From NCBI GenBank assembly GCA_914767885.1, contig CAJZBQ010000017.1:372001-436000 (forward strand): a DNA stretch of 64,000 nucleotides, given 5' to 3'. The notes beneath the pieces were generated by a model, which did not search any database, had not been told where the DNA came from, and saw nothing but the letters and a program-made list of their open reading frames with translations. The stretch comes from Blepharisma stoltei (taxonomy: Eukaryota > Ciliophora > Heterotrichea > Heterotrichida > Blepharismidae). Positions 1 to 11,482 of the stretch are shown here, one piece after another. Numbering within the stretch: position 1 is the stretch's first letter; every line of letters begins with the position of its first letter. Made by a program: the position numbers and the translations under genes.

Positions 1-77
1 TATAATTGGGGTGAATAATGAGTGAAATGTCCTAATATACGTAAAGTGGGAGACTTAGAAGGCTAGATTATGAAGTT

Positions 78-224
78 ATGAGTAAGATGCAAGATCCAAC
101 TCGAATTTATTGCAGATATTGTGAACTGAAGACTTCTACCTTGGTTTCACTTGAAATGCCAATTTTTGCCATTTTGAAAAGTAGTTTGCTGTGTTGGGGA
201 TTTATAATTGCTGCAGTGAATTAA
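78..224 (+). CDS. LITAF-like domain fragment (48 aa, possibly incomplete)
   Basis: The frame from the ATG at 78 has a CxxC pair (CRYC) after a Pro-Thr-Arg stretch and then a hydrophobic run around LLCWGFIIAA. That matches the first half of a LITAF zinc/membrane domain. The second half, with the closing CPxC knuckle, is not found before or after the TAA at 222-224. The gene may therefore be a decayed copy, or it may continue past an unrecognised IES. A clearer LITAF gene lies at 34950-35309. The domain call rests on pattern only. Confidence 0.3.
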   Translation: MSKMQDPTRIYCRYCELKTSTLVSLEMPIFAILKSSLLCWGFIIAAVN

Positions 225-365
225 GTTCATGAGAAAAATATCAGGAAATGCATCATAGATATAAAGGTGCAAAAGAATCATCGGAAAATATGACCCAGAT
301 CAAATTTAATTTCAGGGTATCTGAAATTTTAAAATTAATTTAATTAGTAAGCATTTTTTATAAAT

Positions 366-578
366 ATGAATAAAAGGATTGCTTCGAAAAATAAACACGC
401 CAGAAATCTGCAAAATAATTTACCACAAAGCAAGCTACCGAAAGCAGAGCCGTTAATTTGCCTAGAAAACCCAGGATATTTCAAGGAGGTTCGTGAAGAA
501 ATACAGTCGATATTTTTGCGAGATCCAGTTTTGACACTCCAGGATCTTTTACCATGCAAATTTAAACCAGAATTTTAA
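366..578 (+). CDS. small hypothetical protein (70 aa)
   Basis: An ATG-initiated frame of 70 codons ends at TAA. It follows an A/T-rich leader and is Lys/Asn-rich at the N-terminus and acidic/hydrophobic later (VREEIQSIFLRD). No family is recognised. It could be an exon of a larger IES-split gene, since LITAF-like coding lies just upstream, but no in-frame join was found. An overlapping reverse frame of similar length exists, so coding status is uncertain. Confidence 0.35.
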   Translation: MNKRIASKNKHARNLQNNLPQSKLPKAEPLICLENPGYFKEVREEIQSIFLRDPVLTLQDLLPCKFKPEF

Positions 579-750
579 CAGTTTTTGATTAATTATAGCC
601 TAATACCTTTATTGGAGATTTTGAGTAAAAATTTATTTATTTTTCCATTTTTATTTAAAAATTATTGATGATTTTTAGTTTTAAGCTAACCAATCTCTTT
701 TGACTTAAAATTAAAAAAAAGATCTCTCTATAAATGAGCCTGTATAATAT

Positions 751-2323
751 CTATTTTAAGTGTTGATTATCATCAGAAATCAAACTTAACCAGCGAGATA
801 TTTTTTCCTTTTTATTCGTTATTGATACATTTCCATCATTGCCAATTAAATGACAATAAAGGGCTTCTCTAATTTCTTCTCGTCCAGTTTCTCCATCAGA
901 CTGAATTGTATCTTCATCAACTCATTCTGCTTGAGGCTTGCTCCTCCATGCGCTTAAGTTCTTGATAGAAATTCCAGTAAGATTTGACAGTTGGCTCTCA
1001 GCCACTCCAGCTTTTATTTTGTCTATTAAAATTTTTTTCACATGGTTATTTCTCGACAAAGAGTTTATAGGGATTTCTCCTAAATAATCTCTGACAATAT
1101 TTTGCCAAATATTAAGAGTTTTGGCTATTTCTTTTACGCCCTGTCCTTCTGAATGAAGCTTCATAATTTGGTCTCTCATCTTAATTTTGCTGTTTGAGGA
1201 AGTTGCTCTGAGATAATTGAAATATGTTCTCGAAGCTACATGGCTGGAAGGCCAGGCTGAGACAATACTATAATTATATCCTGCAAGGCTTTGCGAGTCT
1301 AGGTATGGACAGCTATGATAGGCAACTAATCATAATACGTTTAGGGCCTAGTCTTAGTCCGCTTTTCAGGTTGGTTTTTAGTTTGGGGGAAGGAAAGCTT
1401 GGAGTTGGAAAGGGAAAGGGGAAAGCCTAGCAAAGCCTTCTAAGGCTATTAGGTAACAAATCATTAAGAATTATGCCCCTGGGCTTAAGTTTAACGCTTT
1501 TTCCGAGAGTCAGCCAGAAATTCCAGTTTTGGAATTCTGAGTAGGTAATCCAACCCACTCCACTCTCCGTTCGACGCGAGCATAGGTGGAGAGGATTTAA
1601 CCCCCACGGGAGGTGGCTCAACGAAGCAAGATGGAGATGCGCACCTGTGGGTGCTACTGTGAGCTTTTAAATAATCTAACTTAATGCTAATAAGGATGCT
1701 GCTCTGCAATTTTTTCAGTTTCCAATTGCCTCTACACAAATTGGACTGATATTGTACAATTTTGCAATTACTTTTGAAGAAACTCCTGCTTTGATTAATT
1801 CTGCTACTTTTCTTTTAATAGGAGCAATATATTTAACTTCAAATTCCTCAAGTATTGAATTATCCCGTTTGCGTTTAATAGGGACATTCTCTGTACTAAC
1901 CTTTGCACCAGTTTTTTTAGCGAAGTATTTTTTAGATTGCGGGGTTTTGGTTAAGCACTCATAAATTTTTTGGGAAACCGGCGGCTCGTTTTCATCAATA
2001 GCTTCTTCTGGGGAATCTGTATCATCAATTTTAATTGTAGGAGGCTCTTGCTTGTGTTGCTTTTGTTTTCGCTTCAGCTTTTTTGCTTCCTCTTTACGTT
2101 TCGGCTGGCATGTTTCAGGTGTTTTAGCTGGGGATTTATCAGCTTGTTGAGAATTAATAGGCTTTTTATCAATAGCTTTTAGGACATTTTGGTTGAAAAT
2201 AGCAAGGGCTTCTTGTCTAATTTGAGAAAATAAAGCAGTCACGCGGGTTTGAGCGTCCTCATGAACGGCCGATATATGCTGAAAGAAATTTTGAAACATA
2301 TCAATATTTTCTTCGTTAGACAT
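751..2323 (-). CDS. protein with repeated helix-turn-helix segments (about 369 aa)
   Basis: Two reverse-strand frames (2323-1707 and about 1213-751) join into one protein when the insert near 1216-1678 is removed. A TGA at 922-924 is read as Trp, and the stop is TAG at 751-753. The N-terminal half is Lys/Glu/Pro-rich with basic KRK patches. The C-terminal half has three similar helical blocks of the form VKEIAKTLNI, each looking like a resolvase- or homeodomain-like helix-turn-helix. A nuclear DNA-binding role is inferred. No DDE catalytic domain is visible, so it is not itself a transposase. Its start is 37 bp from the divergent gene at 2361. Confidence 0.55.
1216..1678. mobile_element. 463-bp GC-richer IES inside the HTH gene
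   Basis: Removing 463 bp between TA dinucleotides at 1214-1215 and 1677-1678 restores the frame of the HTH gene. An alternative in-frame excision uses a 7-bp direct repeat, TGCTCTG, at 1204-1210 and 1700-1706 (496 bp). The insert is GC-richer than its surroundings and has no long ORF with recognisable content. The repeat could be a target-site duplication of a retroposon-like element. The choice between the two borders is open. Confidence 0.6.
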
Positions 2324-2360
2324 TTACTTTATAATACCCCCAAAAATCATATTTTATTTA

Positions 2361-2777
2361 ATGAACCCTTTGAAAATTCCGGCGCCTAACTCGATTCTTC
2401 TTATGGATGAAAGGCTGCAAAAGCTCAAAGAAGAAGTCGCTTTAATTGAAAAAGAAATCGAGCCCATCACAAAGATCTTACCTCCCCAAGGCACCAAGAT
2501 TTTTCCAATCCAAAAGCCTCAAATGGAGACTCGATACCAAGGTTTGCCTACTATAGAGCCTGAACCTCCAAAAAAGATTCAGCTAAGACCACAGATAAAC
2601 GAAGAATATAAAAGGACTCTTCAATATTGTCCAAATATAATGAGTGGCTATGATATCAATGTGCAGGAAGCTCAGTTTTTAAGTGAAGTTCAGTCTCTTC
2701 CTATTCCTCCTAAGCTCACAATTGAAAGTACTCTATTATTCTCGTTTTTGGAATCTCAAGCGAAAAAAATTGTCTAG
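2361..2777 (+). CDS. hypothetical protein (138 aa)
   Basis: An uninterrupted ATG-to-TAG frame encodes 138 residues with a predicted coiled coil near residues 15-40 (ERLQKLKEEVALIEKEIE), followed by a Pro-rich linker. No domain is recognised. It is divergent from the HTH gene (37 bp between starts) and convergent with the ERGIC3 gene, whose stop lies 45 bp downstream. Codon use resembles neighbouring genes, so it is probably real. Confidence 0.6.
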   Translation: MNPLKIPAPNSILLMDERLQKLKEEVALIEKEIEPITKILPPQGTKIFPIQKPQMETRYQGLPTIEPEPPKKIQLRPQINEEYKRTLQYCPNIMSGYDINVQEAQFLSEVQSLPIPPKLTIESTLLFSFLESQAKKIV

Positions 2778-2821
2778 TTACAACATAAAATTAATTTCTT
2801 TTAAATTCAATTAGCTTAAAT

Positions 2822-4597
2822 TTATCCTAATTTCCCAGCATCTCTTTTTCTTACTCCCCCCCCCCCCTCCGTGAGCGAACAAAAAAATTTTGTTCGCTCA
2901 CGGAGGGGGGTTAATTTTTTTTTTTTAAAAAAAATTTATATATAAATTTTATAAAAAATATTTTTTTCGAAATTTAAAAAAATCCTAATTTGCAAAAATT
3001 GGGAAGCAAATATTAATTTAATTTGCAAAATTTATGTTTTAAAAACGCAATTTGTTTAAAATTAAACAGAATTAGCTCTAGATTTCATTATACTAATTAT
3101 CACTTATATATCAAAAATTTTTTTCCATTAAAATTTTTTCTATTAAAAAAATTTTTGTTCACTCACGGAGGGTGGGTTTTTGGTCAAAAAATGGCGATTT
3201 TTCTAATGGTTTTGTTCGCTCACGGAGGGGGGGGGGGAGTTAATATTCTGGAAATCGAAGTATGCAGCAAGTTATCAATGAGTCCAGCCACTGTAAATAC
3301 ACCTCCTACAATAGCGCAAACCTGAACCACAAAGTGGAAAAAGCTTTCTTGGTTTTGTGTGAATTTCACAGTCACAGGGCTTAAGTCATATCTGAAAAAC
3401 ACAGCCGGCATCCCTTGAGCTGAAAATTCATTAGTATTTGCAGTAAATTGGTGCACAAAGTACTCAGCTCCAGCCAAAGTTTGATAAGTAGTCGGTACAA
3501 CCTTAATATAGTATTCATATGATAATGGATCTCTTACTGAATCTGGCCTAATTCTTTTGAGATCGTCAAGAGGGCTTAAAACTCCTTCAGCGAAATGATT
3601 CTTAATGAACTCAATATCTTTATTATCCCCAAACGATAAGTGATGGACTATATGGGAAAAATCTAATTTTGAGTTATCGTTCCCATAATAATAAAATGGT
3701 GTCTTTGAGTAAGTCTTTCTGTCCTTCAGAAGTTTTATTGTTATGGGGCATATATATTACAAGTAAATCTTGAAATAGCTAGATCAGGTAATCTCAAGGA
3801 AACAGATTCTGGGGCCTGGTCTTTGATTTTTAGGAGCATAGGGGTTTCACTATCTCCAAACAGAGCGAGAGATATGCATAGCACACGCAGGAATCAATTG
3901 CAGCTTGATGGCATGGCTCTTGAGGCTGCCAGCATAGGTGGATAGGTGCAGATGGAAAACTTCAGCACCATCAAGCGGCCTGTGACGCTCGATAAAATAA
4001 GCGAAGCATACTCCTCACATCTCCTCTGCAGTAATGCATAATAATCTTATATAATTTATCATTCCCAATAATCATATGCAGCTGGTTATGAAATGCATGG
4101 CTTGACACGTGGAAATTCCCAGGCACTTTATTTACCAAAATATGCCCTAATAGCTGGCACCCTTCTCTGCTTTCAATTTGTTTCTTAACCTCTTGTACAT
4201 TTCCTTCATTATGGTCTCCTTTAAACATGTCTTCTTCTTGTATGTTTTTTCCTTCTGGGCTTAGCCTGATTTTTTTCATGGCTCCGCCTACATCTACAAC
4301 GTGAGAACCCATAATGTCTTGAGCGTCCAATGAAAGAAGCCCACACGGGTATTTGGGGAAGGTAAGGTTGATATTAATGACAAGTTTTTCGCCTCCTCGG
4401 TTTATATCGACAAACATTTCTGTGTTAGTGTTGACTTTTAGATATTCAGCGAGCTCAGTTAAGAAGAGGAGTGTCATAAAGGCACATGCAATTATTGAAA
4501 CGAAGGCACCTGATAAAGTAGGCTCTGTCAGGTCGTGGGGGAGCTTCCTGTAAACGTCAAACCTCTTTAGCTTTGACTTGACTGTCTCACTAAACAT
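2822..4597 (-). CDS. ERGIC3: ERGIC3/Erv46-like ER-Golgi cargo receptor (about 358 aa)
   Basis: Erv46/ERGIC3 proteins cycle between ER and Golgi in COPII vesicles with Erv41. The N-terminal block shows a cytosolic start, a transmembrane segment (SIIACAFMTLLFLTELAEYL) and the lumenal LNVNI/FPKYPC-like region. The C-terminal block has IVHHLSFGD, YYIKVVPT and CAIVGGVFTVAGLID, all family hallmarks including the second transmembrane helix. The frame is cut twice: by an insert at about 3744-4053, and by a MITE at 2854-3242 three codons after SISRIL. Excision gives a C-terminus RKRDAGKLG and stop TAA at 2822, in line with the usual Lys-rich tail. Length is close to the human protein. Confidence 0.88.
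2854..3242. mobile_element. family-1 MITE (core CTCCGTGAGCGAACAAAA), 389 bp, intact copy
   Basis: TA dinucleotides at 2852-2853 and 3241-3242 flank ACTCCCCCC and GGGGGGAG ends. The left end is a hairpin: the core followed by its inverse and a G-run. The right end carries the core twice in direct orientation about 40 bp apart. The interior is AT-rich with no ORF. The MITE splits the last codons of ERGIC3 and removal restores the frame. The element resembles the pogo-derived MITE described in Blepharisma germline DNA. Confidence 0.9.
3744..4053. mobile_element. insert of about 310 bp in ERGIC3 (IES)
   Basis: Between codons for GNDKL and TIKLLKD the ERGIC3 frame is lost for about 300 bp of GC-richer sequence with no matching protein. 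Excision between TA at 3742-3743 and 4052-4053 (310 bp), or 3751-3752 and 4052-4053 (301 bp), restores the frame. No MITE ends or long inverted repeats are seen. It contains a GCATAGGTGGA string also present in the 1216-1678 insert, a weak hint of relationship. Confidence 0.6.
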
Positions 4598-4979
4598 TAT
4601 AAATGGTGAAAGAGTTTCAGAATTAATCGAAGCAGAAAATCAAGAGATGTATCAATATTTAGCAGGGAAGAAAATATAGCATATTAAGTTTTTTTCATAA
4701 TCTGTTGTGGAACTATAGATTTAGATCTGCTCAATTTAAAATTATGTCTAATACAGAGAATATGTAAATAGCTAATCCAAGAGACTATAAGAAAGAATAG
4801 CTAAATTTTTAAAAAATTCATATAAATTATTGATAAAAATCTGAATAATCAATAGTGACTTTACTGTTGTAGCCTATTGAGAATAATAAATGATTTATAT
4901 TATAATCATAATCAATCAGAATTAATTTCAAATTAATTGACTTAAATGTCATAGCTTTTAATAATAAAATCACATCAAT

Positions 4980-7850
4980 ATGCTTGGCCGGCAAGTATGG
5001 AAACTCTATCGTTTAAAGACTCAGCCTCTAACTAGATTCTTTTCTGATGACAAACCTCCTAAAGGCTTTGAAAAATACTATAAAAAGCGTGATCAAAAGA
5101 AATCTTCCCAAACCCAAGAAAAACCAAAAGAAGAAGAATCTAAAGAAGAGCACAAAGAGCCTCCCCATGAAGAAAAGAAAACAGAGAACCGCTGGCAGAA
5201 TTTTTTCAATGATTTCGACTTTCAACACCACTGAAAAAGGTTCAAAAACATTGACCCTAAAGACTATCGAAGCACCATTCTTCTATTTTCATGTCTTGGA
5301 ATCGGGTACACAACATATAAAATTGCAAGTTATGAGCCAATTCCTACAATCCCATATCAAGAATTTGTCCAAAAATATCTCCTTACTGACTCAATTAAAA
5401 AAATATCTCTAGAAGTCCATAAAGTCACAAAAGAACACGAAAATCCTTTACATAGAGCTTGGATTATAGACAAAGATGACAAAACAGTCGCATTAATCAA
5501 GGTCCCAGACCTCGCTGCGTTCAAATTTGCTTTAGAAGAAGCTCAATTTAATAATGGAAAGCCTAAAAAAGATTTTATTCCAGTAGAATATAAAGACATT
5601 GAGTCTCATGCCCCAAAACTCCTGCTTTTACTTGATCTATTTTTTGCTGTCTCTATGATTGCAATGCTTTTTTCATTGAATTCAGTATCAAAAATCAATA
5701 AAAAAGGCGGATTTAAGGATGGAGGCTTTATGGACATGTTTAGCCCTTCTAAAGGAAACTTTAAAGTATATGGCGTTGATAGTAAAAAAATTGACGTAAG
5801 ATTTAAAGACGTAGCTGGTCTTCATGAGGCTAAAAAAGAAATCATGGAATTTGTCGAATTTTTAAAAAATCCACAAAAATTCAAAAAATTGGGAGCAAGA
5901 ATACCAAGAGGCGCTCTGCTATGTGGCCCACCTGGGACTGGGAAAACATTATTAGCCAAAGCTGCAGCAGGAGAAGCAGGGGTGCCATTTTTCTCAATTT
6001 CAGGCTCAGATTTTGTCGAAATGTTTGTAGGAGTCGGTGCATCTAGAGTTCGCCAGCTCTTTAAAGCTGCCCGAGACAAAGCTCCAGCGATTATTTTTAT
6101 TGATGAAATCGATGCAGTTGGCAGAAAACGCCACACAAGTATAGGTAGAAATGACGAAAAAGACAACACTCTCAACCAGTTACTAGTAGAAATGGACGGT
6201 TTTACCACAGATACACATGTAGTTGTGATGGCAGGGACAAACAGAAAAGATATATTAGACAATGCTTTATTAAGACCAGGTAGATTTGATAGGACAATTG
6301 ATCTTACATTGCCAGATATTGAAGAAAGAGAACAAATTTTAAAGGTCCATCTTGCCCCACTTACACTTAACCCAGAAATGCCGCTAGAAGCCTACGCTAA
6401 AAGAGTAGCTGCTTTATCTCCTGGGTTCAGTGGAGCAGATTTAGCGAATTTGTGCAATGAAGCTGCTATTCTTGCAGCAAGAAAAGATAAAGAGTCAGTT
6501 GACAAAGCTGACTTTGAGAATGCGTCTGAAAGAATTTTGGGAGGTTTAGAAGTAACCACAAAATTGTCAAAAAATGAAAAAAATATTGTGGCGCATCATG
6601 AAGCTGGACATGCTGTTGCTGGGTGGTTTTTAGAAGGTGCTGATCCTGTGTTGAAGGTTAGTATTTTGCCGAGGTCAAAAGGAGCTTTAGGATTTGCGCA
6701 GCTATTGCCTGGTGAGAATAGCCTTTATAAAAAGAAAGAACTGCTGGATAAGATGGCTACAATATTAGGAGGGAGGGTAGCTGAAGAAATGTTTTTTGGG
6801 AAAGTTACGACTGGAGCGCAGAATGATTTGCAAATGGCTACACGTATAGCGCAGGAAATTGTGAGTGAATATGGGATGAATGAGAGATTGGGGGTAATTG
6901 GATATGCTTTTTCCTTTGGACTGGTCTTATGAAATTTTTGAAAGGGTAAAAATGAAAACTAAGGATAAGTACTATATATAAATAATTACAATGAATATTA
7001 ATTTTTTAAGAGTAAAGAATTAATAAATATATTTATTTGAATAGGAATAACACAGAAAAAGAAGAATTTCTTAAGCCTTATAGTGAAGACACCAATGCTA
7101 TCATTGATGAAGAAGTAAGAAAACTTGTAGAGAGCTGCTTATCCCTTGCCAATGAAGATATTTCTGTTTCTTGTTAATCGCTGTAACCTATAAAAAAAAT
7201 TAATTTAAATTTTGAGGATTGAAAAAAAGCTTTTAGATTAAGCAATAAAGAATGGAATAATATATTTTTTTTATATTCTATTTTTAATAATAAAATTTTT
7301 AAAAACACAAAATCGGACTATTAGAGAGCTTCTGCAAACTTTGCATGGAGTGAGCTAGTAAAGGCTAGAGAGTTATTATCAGACAAAAGGGATTTAATAG
7401 AAAAATTAGCACAAGCATTGCTCAGCAAAGAAAGAGTTGTCCATAAAGACTTAATTGAAATTTTAGGCCCAAGGCCATTTGATGTATCAGGAGAATATAA
7501 AAGATACTTAATCCCTCCCCTCCTTTAGCGAAAAAAAATTGTCGCTCAGGTTAATTTTTTTTTCGAAATTTAAAATATATTCTATCCAATAAAAAGCAAA
7601 AATTTATTTAATTGCAAAAGTTATGGTTAAAATGCAAGCTTTTTAAAATTCAACAGAATTAGCTAGAGATTTATTACACTATTATCACTTAAATATGAAA
7701 AAATATTTTTCATGGTAAAAATAATTATTTTGTTTGTTTACGAAGAGAGGTTTTTTATCCAAAAAATAGTTTATTTTTCAATGGATTCATTTTCTCACAA
7801 GGGGAGAGCTAGAAGAAGAAGTTACAGAAAAAGAACCAGCTAGCGCATAA
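4980..7850 (+). CDS. AFG3L2: AFG3/FtsH-type mitochondrial m-AAA protease (about 749 aa)
   Basis: m-AAA proteases are hexameric ATP-dependent zinc proteases of the mitochondrial inner membrane. Seen in order: a basic, Arg/Leu-rich N-terminus fit for mitochondrial targeting, a charged linker, TGA read as Trp at 5232-5234, an FtsH extracellular-like region, a hydrophobic segment ([17 protein letters not shown]), the AAA core with Walker A GPPGTGKT, Walker B IIFIDEID, the SRH ending RPGRFDR, and the protease motif HEAGH. The C-terminal part is broken by IESs near 6949-7049, 7142-7360 and 7511-7811. Excision restores [16 protein letters not shown] and the LLGPRPF-like ILGPRPFD, then an acidic tail [12 protein letters not shown]. 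Stop TAA at 7848-7850. Confidence 0.93.
6949..7049. other. short IES in the AFG3 gene (about 101 bp)
   Basis: The AFG3 frame runs out after GVIGYAF and resumes at [12 protein letters not shown]. Joining TA at 6947-6948 with TA at 7048-7049 (or 7042-7043) keeps the frame. The insert is very AT-rich, without MITE ends. The exact left border is uncertain because the joined protein would be about a dozen residues longer here than other family members. Confidence 0.55.
7142..7360. other. IES in the AFG3 gene (about 219 bp)
   Basis: The join of TA at 7140-7141 to TA at 7359-7360 gives [19 protein letters not shown], which matches the family spacing exactly. TA at 7356-7357 would add one residue. 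The insert is AT-rich, and its right part contains an AGAGAGCTTCTGC string resembling the exon sequence just left of it, possibly an old local duplication. Confidence 0.65.
7511..7811. mobile_element. degenerate family-1 MITE in the AFG3 gene (301 bp)
   Basis: The ends read TAATCCCTCCCCTCC and GGGGAGAGCTA. A decayed hairpin (TTTAGCGAAAA / TTGTCGCTCAGG) lies at the left and two decayed direct copies of the core lie at the right. Joining TA at 7509-7510 and 7810-7811 gives [16 protein letters not shown] and then TAA. Confidence 0.8.
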
Positions 7851-7881
7851 TGATACAAATTAATTTCTATTTATTTTAATT

Positions 7882-9614
7882 TTAGCTAAATTCAAATATC
7901 GTTGGCGTTTCTTCAATTTTTGTCTCTACAATATCACATAATTGCCCAAAGAACTCTTCATGAATTTGTTGTGCAGTAACAAAATTATCACCTATCGGTA
8001 TATTTCCTATTAAATTTTCAAGCTCATCAAGGCAGCCTGTCTCTTCAAATAAAATTGTGACTTGGTTAGATACATCATGGACTCGATCTTGCTCAGCCTT
8101 TCCAGCTTCAAGTAGACCAGAGCAAATAATCAAAACTACAGATAAAAAATCAGGCTCAAATTCTGAATTTAAAGCGCCTTTTAAATAATCAAATATTTTA
8201 AGGTCAATAAGTTTAAGTATAGAGGTGTGGCTTGATAGAATAATAAAGTTTGATATCATTAATGAGCACTCATATTTAACTTGAGCATCAATATCGTGTA
8301 GTCCTCTCATTGAAAGGGCAGCAATTTCGTGATTTAAATATTGATTTCTTTCAGATTTTGACCCACATACGATATTGTCTAAAGCGAGGTAAACTGTTTT
8401 TCTCATTTCTGCATTTGGGTGCTCAATTAATAACAGTAATTTATCAAGAACTCCACAATCTAACAGCTGCTGAGTTGTTTTTTTATCAAGTGCTAAAAAA
8501 TTCGCGACTATTTTTACTGCGTTTTTCACTAAATTTTCTTCTGATAATGTTAGACTTTGTACACAAAATCCTCCCAAATTATGCTTAACTGAAGTAATTT
8601 TTAAGCAATTGGGCCTTTTTATTTTTATTTTAATAATATAAATAGCCATAAAAGTTGTAAGAAACTACTTAAAATCAATACAAAAAGTATATTTTCTAAA
8701 ACCAGTTCAATTTTGCTACTATCTTCACATCTTGAAATGTGTCTCAATGCTTCTAAGCAGTCCTCTTTCATTACAGGATCCTGAAAAAATATCATTTTTC
8801 CGATCCACTGAAGAATGATATCAATCTGTTCGATTGGAATTTCATCTGCGTAATGAGTAATGTTTCTTACAAGTTGTGAAAGGACGCCTAATAAGTCAAA
8901 ATTATCTTCTCTAGTGCTTTCAAGCAGCTGGGAAATCTGAGCAATTACTGGTGAACTAATTATTGCCTTTGCGTACTCATAGCAGTCTCCACAAAGGTTA
9001 GCTATTCCTCTAATCGCCACAGAGGAAGTTTGGATATTTCTTGGTGAAATTATTTTAAGGAAGCTTTGGAGCCCTTCTGCCTGAAAAACGTCAGATGTGT
9101 ATTCGTGTGGTCCTGTACATAAATTGGCCAGACAGACTGCCGCATTATACACAATTGTGCTGGGGTATTTGTAATCCATTAGTCTTTGAAGGATTGGGAT
9201 AAAGTTAAGAGAGACAATGGTGTTAAATGGGATGTCTTCATCAATAGCTAAAGCTGCTACTAAAACTCCTAAGCCTTGATCTAATACATTGGTATCGGTA
9301 TCTTCAGTCATAATTTCATGGATGATTTTTAGCTTATCGACTGGCTTCACATTCAAGGAAGCAAGCTCTGGGTTCATTTTTATCAGATGGAAAGGCAGAT
9401 TACTAACTAAAACATTTTCCTTTTCACTATAGTGAATTAGGAATGAATACCCACTCGCCACCGCCCTTCGTTTTGTAGTGTTTTGTGACCTGATTTTCTT
9501 CCTTAATTCAACAGCATAGTTTTCTTGTTTTTTCTTTAGCAAATCAGTACCAGCCACTTGCTGGAATCCATATATCCTGTCTTCAAATCTTGACTGCACA
9601 GAAGTTATGTCCAT
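7882..9614 (-). CDS. importin-alpha-like armadillo protein (about 534 aa)
   Basis: Importin-alpha carries classical NLS cargo into the nucleus with importin-beta. The N-terminus has a basic stretch (LLKKKQENYAVELRKKIRSQ) like an importin-beta-binding domain. About eight armadillo-type repeats follow with typical pieces such as IVYNAAVCLANLCTG, AIRGIANLCGD and LVKNAVKIVANFLA. The frame shifts near 8625-8690; removing a 128-bp IES (8562-8689) joins LVLENI to QSLTLSEENLV. Total length matches the family. The canonical W-xxx-N ladder is only partly evident, so a divergent paralogue is possible. Stop TAA at 7882-7884. Confidence 0.8.
8562..8689. other. short IES in the importin-alpha gene (128 bp)
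   Basis: TA at 8560-8561 and 8688-8689 are both in codon positions 2-3. Excision of 128 bp corrects the frame difference between the two armadillo blocks. The insert is AT-rich without inverted repeats. Other TA pairs nearby could also work. Confidence 0.6.
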
Positions 9615-9936
9615 TTCCCGCTTTATTAAATATGAACTGATTTTAATTTTCTTAATTTATCAATAAATTGATATTTTCAGCGTTTATATCTCTCCTTTCA
9701 TAAGTGGATATTGATATTTAAAAATTAAAGCTAAATTAAGGCATTATTATTTTAACTAATTATTGAAATATTTATTGAATTATTGAATAATTTCAATTTA
9801 AAATTCTATTTTTATATAGAGTATGCATATTTGAACATTTGCATAATACAGAGCCCCTTTATGATTTACTAAAAATATTCCAAAGATATTTTTCTATTAC
9901 TAAACAGAAGCCTTCTAATAAATTAATAAATCGTAA

Positions 9937-11482
9937 TTAATTATCAATATATTTATCTTTAATTTTGTCTAATAATGATTTCAAGAGTTCAGGATTTGTC
10001 CCTCCACCTATATGATCTATATGTGAGCCTGACCCATACTCACAATTTGTCAAGGTCCCATCTATTATAACTTTAACAATATCAGCAAGCTTTGAATATG
10101 TCAGTTTTGGCTTTTCATCCTCGATTTTCAAATTAATCATTTTATCAATTGTCTTTTTCATTAAATTATGCACAGAATTTTCCTTATTCGGATCCAAAAA
10201 TGAATTAATAGAAGAGACTTCTTTTACTTCTTCCTTTTTCCCAGAAATGCTATTTTTATGCTTTTTTTTAACAATTTCTGTCTCAAGCAGCTTAATCACA
10301 ACTTCTCTTTGGGCTTTCTTGTAATCTTCTAAATCTTCAGGTTTCGCCATCAAAAATCCTCTTCCATACATTTTTTGTAGCTTTCTCATACTTTCAAAGC
10401 CTGGTGTATGGGCACACTGTAGCTGGTCGACTAAATCTGACACAATTCTGTCGATTTCTTTTTTTTCGGATTTGATATCATTATATTCAATCTGTCGTTG
10501 TGTAATAATTGAGGATAAAACTTCGTCACAGTTGCATTCGTCAATTATATTTTGTATCACATTATCAATCTGCAAAGGCGGGATAGAAAAAGTTCCGACT
10601 GGGGTAGATAGAGATCTTTCATATGTAGGTAAACTTTCAGAGAATGGGTCAGATATAGATCGTTTTATTGAAGGCATCCCATCGCAGAGACTGCAAGTTC
10701 AAATTTCTGATTTTAATCCGCCACAATTTTTATGAACTGTATTGAGACCACAATCTTGACACACAACTTGACGGCCGGTAGATTTATTGCATACTTGGCA
10801 TTTAGAGCATTTAGGCTTTTTGCGTTTTTGAGGTAGTGTGAGGTATTTAGTATAGATTTGGTTATAAAATTCAATGCCTTCTTTTCAGTTTAATTCATTC
10901 ACTGCATCATTTACTCCCCCTCTATAGAGAATAAAAATAGTTTTAATATTTTATGAAAAAATATTTTGATATATAAGTGATGAATATTATAATGAAATCT
11001 CTGCTAATTCTGTTAACTTTTAAACAGCTTACATGTTAAAACATAAATTTTACAAATTAAACTAATTTTATGCTTTTCAATCTTTTGCGAATTTCAATTT
11101 TTTTAAATTTAGAAAAAAATTTATAAAATTATAACTCAATTATTTTAAAAAAATTAACCCCCTGAAATAATATTTTATTATTCGCTTAGAGATGGGGAGT
11201 TAGCAAATTTCCACCCTTATCGTATTTGCAATAATATTGCTCAGCACATTCAAAAAATTTTTCTTTAAATCTCCAAGTTTTGGTGATAGAAACATGATGA
11301 CTGAATAAAAATTACTAATCTTGAGGTTCATGCAAAAAGCATAGGAAAATTGCATTTGCTCTTTTAGTTCGTTTTATAGCAATTGGGAGATTAATAAACT
11401 TAGGATCACAAACTCTGGCAAGGATTCCTTGAGAGTTTCGGCACTTTGTTCAAACTAGATCACCATGACGGTAAGATTCCAT
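9937..11482 (-). CDS. chromatin-reader candidate: PWWP-like plus PHD finger (about 413 aa)
   Basis: The start is ATG at 11482. The first block (GDLVWTKCRNSQGILARVCDP) looks like a PWWP fold start. A 15-nt intron, GTAATTTTTATTCAG (11315-11301), removes an in-frame TAG, and the frame then reaches the MITE at 10914-11202. After excision comes a PHD-type cysteine/histidine array: CSKCQVC, VVCQDCGLNTVHKNC, then W (TGA) TCSLC. The C-terminal 240 residues are helical, Lys-rich, with no recognised domain. PHD fingers bind histone tails; a nuclear role is inferred. The PHD call is firm, the PWWP call moderate. Confidence 0.75.
10914..11202. mobile_element. degenerate family-1 MITE in the PHD gene (289 bp)
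   Basis: The element lies between TA at 10912-10913 and 11201-11202, with ACTCCCCC and GGGGAG ends. The interior closely follows other copies (TATATAAGTGATGA, ATTTCGAA-like). Hairpin remnants sit at the right end, so it is in the reverse orientation to the 2854 copy. Excision joins GGNLL to NDAVNELNW in frame. Confidence 0.85.

Noticed and set aside
2850..3245. Poly-C/G tracts as regulatory or telomeric repeats
   Set aside because: They are always the ends of MITE-like elements with flanking TA and a core hairpin, not tandem telomere units.
5232..5234. TGA as a stop splitting the AFG3 gene
   Set aside because: The frame continues through it into family-typical sequence, and TGA sits at conserved Trp positions in many other genes here.
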